From: Deltaproteobacteria bacterium
Lineage (GTDB): Bacteria > Myxococcota_A > Polyangia > Polyangiales > JADJMO01
NCBI GenBank assembly: GCA_016182965.1
Contig: JACPFM010000127.1
Location: 1 to 49,290 of the forward strand
Length of the DNA: 49,290 nt
Direction: 5' to 3'
Positions 1 to 6,921 of this stretch are shown here, in pieces. The translations under genes and the position numbers were made by a program. The number at the start of each line of letters is the position of its first letter. Position 1 is the stretch's first letter. The notes under the pieces were generated by a model. The model saw only the letters and a list, made by a program, of their open reading frames with translations, was not told where the DNA came from and made no database searches.

Positions 1-193
1 AGCGACGCCCGATCACCTGGGCCCGCCCCCTCCGACGCTCGTCCCCCAACGATGCCGTCGCCCACTCCTGCTCGATCGACTCCATCGCGCACGCGCTGCC
101 AGAAAATCCGCGCGGCGAAAACACGCGGAATCACGAGTTATTTCCTCACGGTAACTTGATCGCCGGGACGGAGCGCTTCCGCCGGATGATGAG
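1..193. other. Left-edge stretch with no recognised gene
   Basis: I see no convincing coding region here. The open frames on both strands are Arg/Ser-rich and look like by-products of high GC. No tRNA or clear promoter was recognised. It leads into the nested palindrome that starts at 194. Confidence 0.5.
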
Positions 194-407
194 CCTGAAG
201 GCCGGGGCACCGACTCCAGCTCAAGGCCGGGGTATGAACCCCGGCCTTCACGTCCTCGCAGGAGTGGCGCTCGCTTCGCTCGCAGCTGTCGCTGCACAAC
301 TGCGCGAATGCATGCGGCGACAGCGCCAGCCAGACTCGCGACAGCGAGAAGCCCGGGGTTCACCCCGGGCTTGAGCAGCTTTCGGTGCCCCGGCCTTCAG
401 GCCGGGG
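194..407. repeat. Nested palindromic intergenic element
   Basis: The outer arms at 194-213 and 382-401 are exact 20-bp reverse complements. Inside lie two strong hairpins: 223-233 pairs with 238-248 (11 bp, 4-base loop) and 349-359 pairs with 362-372 (11 bp, 2-base loop). A third, 388-395 with 400-407, overlaps the right outer arm. The middle (about 255-345) also has facing GCGACAGCG-type segments. The element ends 16 bases before the chosen start of the nitrilase gene, so it could fold in the leader mRNA or be a mobile REP/MITE-like repeat. No transposase is nearby. Confidence 0.75.
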
Positions 408-423
408 GTATAGAGAGCTCGCG

Positions 424-1383
424 ATGCACACCAAGCGAATCGTCCGCGTGGCGATGACCGAGACCGTCGACGCCTACCGCGGCATGCCCGAGTCCGTCGA
501 CGAGATCGCCTGCCTCGAGGAGTGCCTCGAAGACATCCGACGCGCCAACGTCGACCATCACCTCGAGCTGATGGAGGCGGCCGCCGCCCAGGGCGTGCAG
601 GCGATCTGCTTCGGCGAGCTCTTCGCCGGCCCCTACTTCGCGCTGCGCACCGACCCGATGTGGCGCGGGCTCGCCGAGGACGTGCGCGAGGGGCCGACGA
701 TCGCCGCGGTGCGCGCGGCCGCCAAGAGGCTCCGGATGATCGTCGTCGCGCCGATCTACGAGCTCGATTCGACCAGCGGCAAGCGCTTCAACACCGCCGT
801 CGCCGTCGACGAGCACGGCGACATCCTCGGCACCTACCGCAAGACGCACATCCCGTTCGGCAAGAACGAGCAGGGCAGCTTCCACGAGAACGTCTACTAC
901 GAGCCGAGCGACGGCGAGAACCTGCTCGGCCCCGCCAACGTCTCGAAGAACCCCTATTTCCCGGTGTGGCAGACCTCGATCGGGCGGATCGGCGTGGCCA
1001 TCTGCTACGACCGCCATTTCGAGGGCGTCCTCTGGTCGCTCGCGAAAGAGGGCGCCGAGCTGGTGTTCTCGCCGGCGGTGACCTTCGGCGGCAAGAGCCG
1101 CCGGCTCTGGCGCCTCGAGTTCGCAGTCGACGCCGCGCGGCACCACGTCTTCATCGGCGGCAGCAACCGCCGCGGCGCCGAGCCGCCGTGGAACCAGCCC
1201 TACTTCGGCGACACGCACTTCGTCGGACCGAACCACGACGTGCCCAACCTATCGACGCACCCGAACCTGGTCATCTCCGAGCTCGACCTGGGCGAGCTCT
1301 CGGAGCCGAACATCGCGGGCTGGGACCTCGACCGCGACATCCGCCACGACATCTACTCGGCGCGCGATCGCGTCGACGACTGA
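424..1383 (+). CDS. Nitrilase-superfamily amidohydrolase (beta-ureidopropionase / N-carbamoyl amidase-like)
   Basis: A 319-residue carbon-nitrogen hydrolase. The Glu-Lys-Cys triad is visible as E65 (in FGELF), K140 (in YRKTHIPF) and C194 (in ICYDRHF). The CYDRHF context is typical of the branch that hydrolyses N-carbamoyl amines such as N-carbamoyl-beta-alanine or N-carbamoylputrescine, releasing ammonia and carbon dioxide. No signal peptide is seen, so it should be cytoplasmic. The ATG at 424 was chosen over an upstream GTG at 385, which lies inside the palindrome. The gene converges on a ygeW-ygeY-carbamate kinase operon that also handles carbamoyl groups, which supports a ureido substrate. 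The exact substrate cannot be read from sequence. Confidence 0.85.
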   Translation: MHTKRIVRVAMTETVDAYRGMPESVDEIACLEECLEDIRRANVDHHLELMEAAAAQGVQAICFGELFAGPYFALRTDPMWRGLAEDVREGPTIAAVRAAAKRLRMIVVAPIYELDSTSGKRFNTAVAVDEHGDILGTYRKTHIPFGKNEQGSFHENVYYEPSDGENLLGPANVSKNPYFPVWQTSIGRIGVAICYDRHFEGVLWSLAKEGAELVFSPAVTFGGKSRRLWRLEFAVDAARHHVFIGGSNRRGAEPPWNQPYFGDTHFVGPNHDVPNLSTHPNLVISELDLGELSEPNIAGWDLDRDIRHDIYSARDRVDD

Positions 1384-1410
1384 CGCCGCCTCGAGGCCGT
1401 CGCTTCGTAG

Positions 1411-1492
1411 GTCGAAGGTCGAAGGTCGAAACGTCGAAGGTCGAAGGCGTCGGGTCTCTCGACCTTCGACCCTCGACCTTCGACCTTGGACC
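1411..1492. repeat. GTCGAAG heptamer inverted-repeat cassette, copy 1
   Basis: The left arm (about 1411-1449) holds near-tandem copies of GTCGAAG and the right arm (about 1459-1492) holds the complementary CTTCGAC copies. The element fills the gap between two convergent genes and ends 15 bp from the carbamate kinase stop codon. A transcript from either strand could form a long hairpin, so it may act as a two-way terminator. Related copies lie at 6759-6884 and 16340-16408. Confidence 0.8.
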
Positions 1493-1506
1493 TGGGGACC
1501 CGGTGT

Positions 1507-2463
1507 CTAACGCTCGATCACCGTGCCCGACGTGCCGGCGAGCACCGCGTTCTCGAGGTGCTCGGGGCTGGTGATGATCGCTTGCGTGCCGCCCTTCTCG
1601 AGGTAGCGGATCACCGCCTCGATCTTCGGCGCCATGCTCCCCTTGCCGAACTGCCCCTCGGCGAGGTGCTCCCTCGCCTCGGCGAGCGTCAGCCGATCGA
1701 GCTTCTTCTCGGTCGGCTTCTTGTAGTCGAGGCACACCTTGTCGACCGCCGTGGAGATCACGAACAGGTCGGCCTCGAGGAGGTTGGCGAGGAGCGACGA
1801 GGCGAAGTCCTTGTCGATGACCGCCTCGACGCCCTTGTAGTCGCCGTTGGGCAGCTTCACGACGGGGATGCCGCCGCCGCCCACCGCGGCGACCACGAAG
1901 CCCGCGTCGATGAGGGTGCGGATCGCGTCGAGCTCGAGGATGGCGAGGGGCTCGGGGCTCGGCACGACGCGGCGGAAGCCGCGCCCCGAGTCCTCGACGA
2001 TCGTCCACTTCTCCTTCTCGGCGCGCACCTTCGCCGTCGCCTCGTCCATGAAGCTGCCGATCGGCTTGGTGGGCTTCTGGAACGCGGGGCTGTTCGGGTC
2101 GACCTCGACCTGCGTGACGACGGTGACCGAGCTCTTGGCGATGTCGCGTCGCCGGAACTCGTTGCCGAGCGCCTGCTGGATCATGTACCCGATGGCGCCC
2201 TGCGTGTCGGCGTCGCAGGAGTCGAGCGGCACGGGGTGCAGCTCGTGGAGCGCGAGCTCGCTGCGCCGGACGATGAACCCTACCTGCGGGCCGTTGCCGT
2301 GCGTCACCACGACGCGCATGCCGGCCTCGACCAGCCGCGCGATGTGGTGACAGGTCTCGCGCGTCAGGTCCCACTGATCGGGGACCGTCTTGTGCGCCTC
2401 GTCGCGAATGAGCGAGTTGCCCCCGATGGCGAGGACGACGAGCTTGCCGTTCTGCTTGGTCAT
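1507..2463 (-). CDS. arcC: Carbamate kinase
   Basis: A 318-residue amino-acid-kinase-fold protein, the usual length for carbamate kinase. It interconverts carbamoyl phosphate plus ADP with ATP plus carbamate, conserving energy from carbamoyl groups. Visible motifs are the N-terminal GGNSL (14-18), HGNGPQ (55-60), a Gly-rich VGGGGIP stretch and the C-terminal KIEAVIRYLEKGG helix. The ATG at 2463 was chosen because the family begins just before the LVVLAIGGN strand; the frame stays open upstream only by running over the ygeW-like gene. It is last in the ygeY-ygeW-arcC order, 17 bp after ygeW, as in enterobacterial and anaerobic purine/ureide clusters where the E. coli paralogue is called yqeA. 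Confidence 0.92.
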   Translation of the reverse strand: MTKQNGKLVVLAIGGNSLIRDEAHKTVPDQWDLTRETCHHIARLVEAGMRVVVTHGNGPQVGFIVRRSELALHELHPVPLDSCDADTQGAIGYMIQQALGNEFRRRDIAKSSVTVVTQVEVDPNSPAFQKPTKPIGSFMDEATAKVRAEKEKWTIVEDSGRGFRRVVPSPEPLAILELDAIRTLIDAGFVVAAVGGGGIPVVKLPNGDYKGVEAVIDKDFASSLLANLLEADLFVISTAVDKVCLDYKKPTEKKLDRLTLAEAREHLAEGQFGKGSMAPKIEAVIRYLEKGGTQAIITSPEHLENAVLAGTSGTVIER

Positions 2464-2480
2464 CTTGGCTCGGCGATGGC

Positions 2481-3674
2481 TCAGCGCGGACGGCGCGACT
2501 TGTTCGCGTCGACCAGCCCCTTCAGCACGTCCCAGGGCTTGCCGAAGCGGGTGTGGAGGATCATCGACGCGATGACGAACGGCTTGTGGCCGGCCTCGCG
2601 GTAGGTGTCGAGGCGGTAGCGCTCGAACACCGACTTGGCGACCTCGCCCTCCTTGCAGGAGACGTCGGTCACGTCGGCGGGCAGGCAGTGCATGTAGAGC
2701 GCCTTGCCGTCCTTGGTACCCTTCATGAGGTCCTCGGTGCACTCCCAGCTCTTGAACTTCGCGTTGTTCGCGAGCGCCTGCTTCTCGAGCTCGCCGAGCT
2801 TCGCCGTCTCGCGCGCGCGGAGCAGGCGGGTGCGCTCGTTCATCACGGCCACCGGGGCCCAGGACTTCGGGTAGACGATGTCGGCGCCCTCGAAGGCCTC
2901 CTTCATCGAGCCGACCTGCTTGAACGACCCGCCGCTCTCGTTGGCGAAGCGACGCGCGGCCTCGAGGGGCTCGTCGACGAGATCGTAGCCCTCCGGGTGC
3001 GCGAGGGTGACGTCCATGCCGAAGCGGGTCATCAGGCCGACGATGCCCTGCGGGACGCTGAGCGGCTTGCCGTAGCTCGGCGAGTAAGCCCAGGTCATGG
3101 CGATCTTCTTGCCGCGGAGCTTGTCGAGGCCGCCGTAGTAGTCGGCGAGGTGCGCGAGATCGGCCATCGCCTGCGTGGGGTGGTCGAGATCGCACTGGAG
3201 GTTGACCACTGCCGGGCGGTGGTTGAGCGCCTTCTCGCGGTAGCTCTCTTCGAGCGAGTGCGAGACCTCCTTCATGTACGCGTGGCCCTCGCCGAGGAAC
3301 ATGTCGTCGCGGATGCCGATGACCTCGCTGAGGAAGCCGATCATCGTCGCCGTCTCGCGCACCGTCTCGCCGTGCGCGATCTGCGAGGTCGACTCGTCCA
3401 TCTCCTCGGTCATCAGGCCGAGGAGGTTGCAGCCCGACCGGAACGCGTAGCGCGTGCGGGTCGACTTGTCGCGGAAGATGGAGATGCCGAGGCCGGTGTC
3501 GAACACGCGCGTCGAGATGTTCGCCTTCACCAGATCCTCGAGGATCTGCGCGCCGAGCAGCACCGCGCGGAGCGTCGGCTCGTCGTTCTTCCAGGTCAGC
3601 AGGAAGTCACCGTTCTCCAGCGTCTTCGAAAGCGACGCGAGCTTCTCGATCTTCTGGCGGATTTCGGTCGTCAT
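2481..3674 (-). CDS. ygeW: Knotted carbamoyltransferase, YgeW family
   Basis: A 397-residue transcarbamoylase. The carbamoyl-phosphate site STRTR lies at 71-75, HPTQ at 165-168 and HCLP at about 329-332. Long stretches (for example SPSYGKPLSVPQG and the DVTLAHPEGYDL strand) closely match what I recall of E. coli YgeW, more closely than ornithine or aspartate transcarbamoylases. YgeW-type enzymes carry a C-terminal trefoil knot. The natural acceptor is not firmly established; in purine-fermentation clusters it is thought to act in reverse on a ureido intermediate, making carbamoyl phosphate for carbamate kinase. GAGGAA lies 7 bases before the ATG. It is the middle gene of the operon, 33 bp after ygeY. 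Confidence 0.93.
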   Translation of the reverse strand: MTTEIRQKIEKLASLSKTLENGDFLLTWKNDEPTLRAVLLGAQILEDLVKANISTRVFDTGLGISIFRDKSTRTRYAFRSGCNLLGLMTEEMDESTSQIAHGETVRETATMIGFLSEVIGIRDDMFLGEGHAYMKEVSHSLEESYREKALNHRPAVVNLQCDLDHPTQAMADLAHLADYYGGLDKLRGKKIAMTWAYSPSYGKPLSVPQGIVGLMTRFGMDVTLAHPEGYDLVDEPLEAARRFANESGGSFKQVGSMKEAFEGADIVYPKSWAPVAVMNERTRLLRARETAKLGELEKQALANNAKFKSWECTEDLMKGTKDGKALYMHCLPADVTDVSCKEGEVAKSVFERYRLDTYREAGHKPFVIASMILHTRFGKPWDVLKGLVDANKSRRPR

Positions 3675-3707
3675 GGTCGGTTCCTCTGTTCTCTTCTGGA
3701 GAGCGGC

Positions 3708-4931
3708 TCACCGCGCGGCGCGGAAGTGCTGCGGGTATGCGGCGTAGAACGCCGCGCACTTGGTGAGGTGGTCGATCGGGCACTGATCGTCGGGCGTGTG
3801 GGCGTAGATCTCGTTGGCCGGCCCGAAGCCGACGGTCGGCACGCCGAACATGCCGGCGGTAGCGACGCCGTTGGTCGAGAAGACCCACTTGTCGACGATC
3901 GGCTCGGCGCGGAGCGCCTCACGGGCGGACTGGGCCGCCGCGCGGATGGCCGGGTGATCGGCCTCGAGGACCCACGTCGGGTAGTACTTCTTCGTGCCGT
4001 AGGTGAGGCCGGTGTACGCCTCGCGCGCGTAGTCGAGGACCGTGACCTTCGCCTCGGCCTTGCGCACGGCGGGCAGCGCCTCGATCTCGGCGACCGCGCT
4101 CTCCATCGTCTCGCCCTTGGTGAGGCGGCGATCGAGGTGGATCGTGCAGCTATCGGCGACGGCGCAGAGCGACGGCGACGTCGCGCGGATGTCCGAGATG
4201 GTGACCGATCCCTTGCCGAGGAACGGATCGGCCGTCTCGACGAGGCGCTCGTTGAGCGCCTCGATGTCGGCGATGATCGGGCCCATCTTGTAGACGGCGT
4301 TGACGCCGCGCTCGGGCGCCGAGCCGTGGCAGCTGCGGCCCTGCGTCCGCACCTCGATCTCCATGCGCCCGCGGTGCCCGCGGTAGACGCCGAGGTTGGT
4401 CGGCTCGGTGATCACCACGACGTCCGGCTCGAGGACCTTCTCCTTGAGGATGTACTGCCAGCAGAGGCCGTCGCAGTCCTCCTCCAAGACGGTGGCGGTC
4501 ACCCACAGCTGCACGCCCTCGAGCAGCCCGAGCTCCTTGGCGATGCGGGCGCCGTACACGGCGGACGCGATGCCCGCCTCCTGATCGCTCGCCCCGCGGC
4601 CGTAGATGACGCCGTCCTTCACCTCGCCCTGGTACGGGTCGCGGACCCAGGTCCCCGGATCGCCGACGCCGACGGTGTCGATGTGGCCGTCGATGGCGAC
4701 GACGGTCTCGCCGCTGCCGACGCGGCCGAGGATGTTGCCGAGCCCGTCGATCTTGATCTCGTCGAACCCACAGCGCTCCATCTCCTGCTTCACGCGGAGG
4801 ATCACGTCGCGCTCCTGCGCGCTCTCGGACGGGATCGCGATCATCTCGCGGAGGAACTTCACGATCTCGGGCGTGTAGCGCTCGGCGAGGTCGGCGATCT
4901 GGTTCTGCTTCTCGGTGCTGATGGACGCCAT
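3708..4931 (-). CDS. ygeY: M20-family amidohydrolase, YgeY-like
   Basis: A 407-residue di-zinc M20 peptidase/deacylase. Metal-ligand and catalytic motifs are GHIDT (H83, D85), the D117 region (GRGASDQEAG), the general-base pair TVLEED (E150/E151) and TEPTN further on. It resembles the YgeY selenium-metabolism-linked hydrolases found beside ygeW. It probably cleaves an amide or ureido bond in a small intermediate; the substrate is not known to me. The ATG at 4931 has AAGGAG about 10 bases upstream, better than the upstream GTG extension. It is first in the operon, with 245 bp of same-strand upstream DNA likely to hold the promoter. The usual partner ygeX (diaminopropionate ammonia-lyase) is not in the window. 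Confidence 0.9.
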   Translation of the reverse strand: MASISTEKQNQIADLAERYTPEIVKFLREMIAIPSESAQERDVILRVKQEMERCGFDEIKIDGLGNILGRVGSGETVVAIDGHIDTVGVGDPGTWVRDPYQGEVKDGVIYGRGASDQEAGIASAVYGARIAKELGLLEGVQLWVTATVLEEDCDGLCWQYILKEKVLEPDVVVITEPTNLGVYRGHRGRMEIEVRTQGRSCHGSAPERGVNAVYKMGPIIADIEALNERLVETADPFLGKGSVTISDIRATSPSLCAVADSCTIHLDRRLTKGETMESAVAEIEALPAVRKAEAKVTVLDYAREAYTGLTYGTKKYYPTWVLEADHPAIRAAAQSAREALRAEPIVDKWVFSTNGVATAGMFGVPTVGFGPANEIYAHTPDDQCPIDHLTKCAAFYAAYPQHFRAAR

Positions 4932-5176
4932 GTGACCGGCACTCCTTGCGGGCGACGGCGAGCCTCTCGTCCGGCATCGGACGACGTCGCGCGTCACGTC
5001 GAAAAGCGGCCCGACAGTGCGAAAATCACGCCATTTCGCGGCAGTGCAGCATCCTCGTGCCGAGCGCGTTCCGGCGGCCCACGCTCACGCGCAGCCTTTG
5101 CGGCCAGCGCAAAGACTGCCGGCCGACGCATACGCCGCGTGGCGTCAAACGCGCGCGGCGGCACGAAGTGCACGCG

Positions 5177-6664
5177 TCAGCCGAGGCCGAACAGGCTCTT
5201 GATCTTCGAGAGGATCTCTGTCGTCGCGCTCTTCATGTGCGAGTCGGTCGGCGCGATGCCGCTGAGCCGCGCATCGAGCTCCGCCTGGCGCTGCGCGACG
5301 ATCTTGGAGATCTCCTCGGCGATCCTCGGCTCGCCCTCGAGGACGTCCTTGAACATCTTCTCGTCGAGCTCGAAGACCTCGGTCTCGCCGAGCGCGATGA
5401 CGCTGGCGTGGCGCTCCTTGCCGGTGAGCAGCGCGAGCTCGCCGAAGAAATCGCCGTCGCCGAGGGTGGCGATGTCGCGATCGCCGACGCGCACGGCGAG
5501 CGCGCCATGACGGACGATGTAGAACTCGCGGCCCTTGTCGCCGGCGCGGATGATCGTCTCGCCGGGGCCGAACAGCTTGCGATGGCCGCGCCGCGCCAGC
5601 ATGTCCTTGGCGTCGTCGGACAGGGGCCGGAGGAAGTCGACGCTCTCGAGCGCGGCGCGGCGATCGTGGATCACCTCGGCGTGCTGCGAGGCCATCGCCT
5701 CCTCGTCCATCTCGTGGACGAAGTTCTTCCGCACCGGAACCGCCAGATCGATCTTGCGGCGCTTGAGGTGGAACCAGATGCGCGTGTGCACCTCGTTCTG
5801 CGCCCGGTCGCGCGCGGCGAAGTCGGCGATGTAGAAGCGCAGCCAGTACTGGATGCCCTGGTCGAGGAAGGCCCAGGTCAGGACGCTCGGTGCCGGATCG
5901 GTGAGCACCAGCGGGCAGTCGGCGCACGCGGCCATGACCGCCTCGTGCACCCGGCTCGGCGGGACGTCGGAGCCGACGACGAAGTAGATGTTGCGCCGGC
6001 AGCTGCCGCCGGGACGCGAGTAGTTCAGGAAGGGCGTGCGGCCGAAGACGCCGTTGGGCACCACGAGGAGCAGGCGGTCGTCGCTCTGGATGGTCACCGA
6101 GCGCCAGTTCGCCGAGACGACGCGGCCGGTGACGTCGCCCTTGTCGAGGCGGACCCAGTCGCCGAGGGCGATCGGCTTGTCGATCTGGATCGCCATGCCG
6201 GCGGCCAGGTTGCCGAGGGTGTCCTGCAGCGAGAGACCGATGATCGCGGTGACGACAGTACCGGTGGCGATCAGCGAGGTGGGCTGAATGCCGGCCGCGC
6301 GCAGCGCCGCGAAGCCGGTGACCGCGAACACGGCCGTCTGCAGGACGTCGCGCGCCAGCTGGTTGATCGGGTTGCGCCCGACCCGCTCCCACGCGACGTC
6401 GATGAGCAGCACGAACGCGACGCGCGCGGCGGCGAGCGCGCCGAACAGATAGCCCGCCGCGACGACCGCCTGGGTCAGCGGGGAGCCCGCGGGCATCAAG
6501 CGGGTGACGAGCCCCATCAGCCAATAGAGCGCGCACAGGACGATCGCGATGCGCAGCCGCCGCTTGATCGGCGGCGGGGTCAGCGCCGTCGCGACCAACG
6601 CGACGATCAGCGTCGCGACGACGAACCCGGAGCCGAGCCATTTCTCGATCGACGCCGTGGTCAT
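5177..6664 (-). CDS. MscS-family channel with C-terminal cyclic-nucleotide-binding domain
   Basis: A 495-residue inner-membrane protein. The first half has about four hydrophobic segments (about 12-30, 38-56, 65-90, 105-125) and the MscS pore helix with IIGLSLQDTLGN at 141-152, followed by the beta domain. From about 340 to 445 there is a cNMP-binding fold: FGPGETI, then a phosphate-binding cassette with FGELALL (407-413) and an Arg (R418) in the position that contacts the cyclic phosphate. This matches the bacterial cyclic-nucleotide-gated channels of the MscS superfamily, which are often poorly mechanosensitive. The cassette appears intact, so gating by cAMP or cGMP is plausible. It is flanked upstream by a heptamer-repeat cassette. 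Confidence 0.9.
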   Translation of the reverse strand: MTTASIEKWLGSGFVVATLIVALVATALTPPPIKRRLRIAIVLCALYWLMGLVTRLMPAGSPLTQAVVAAGYLFGALAAARVAFVLLIDVAWERVGRNPINQLARDVLQTAVFAVTGFAALRAAGIQPTSLIATGTVVTAIIGLSLQDTLGNLAAGMAIQIDKPIALGDWVRLDKGDVTGRVVSANWRSVTIQSDDRLLLVVPNGVFGRTPFLNYSRPGGSCRRNIYFVVGSDVPPSRVHEAVMAACADCPLVLTDPAPSVLTWAFLDQGIQYWLRFYIADFAARDRAQNEVHTRIWFHLKRRKIDLAVPVRKNFVHEMDEEAMASQHAEVIHDRRAALESVDFLRPLSDDAKDMLARRGHRKLFGPGETIIRAGDKGREFYIVRHGALAVRVGDRDIATLGDGDFFGELALLTGKERHASVIALGETEVFELDEKMFKDVLEGEPRIAEEISKIVAQRQAELDARLSGIAPTDSHMKSATTEILSKIKSLFGLG

Positions 6665-6758
6665 GGAGCTCTCGACCCATCGTGCCGCAGTCCGACGGCG
6701 GGCGTCGAGTGGTTGCTTCTCCCGCGCATGCTTCGACCCTCGGGGGCGATCGCAGACC

Positions 6759-6884
6759 AGGTCGAGGGTCGAACGTCGAAGGTCGAAGGGAGTCGGAGAT
6801 TCACCGTCGAGCCGGTGCGTCGTTGCAGCGGAGCGCAGCGGCGAGGCGGTCTTCGACCTTCGACCTTCGACCTTCGACCTGCGA
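6759..6884. repeat. GTCGAAG heptamer inverted-repeat cassette, copy 2
   Basis: The left arm at about 6759-6790 has GTCGAAG-type heptamers and the right arm at about 6850-6880 has four CTTCGAC-type copies. The 60-bp loop carries GCAGCGGAGCGCAGCGG. It separates the helicase stop from the MscS start, two genes on the same strand, so it could stop or weaken read-through. Confidence 0.8.
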
Positions 6885-6921
6885 AGCGCCGGCGGCGATG
6901 ACGCCCCCGCTCACCGGAGCC

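Noticed and set aside
2553..5510. A 985-residue open frame on the + strand.
   Set aside because: It is antisense to ygeW and ygeY, which have clear family motifs; the frame has only Glu/Val/Leu/Arg bias.
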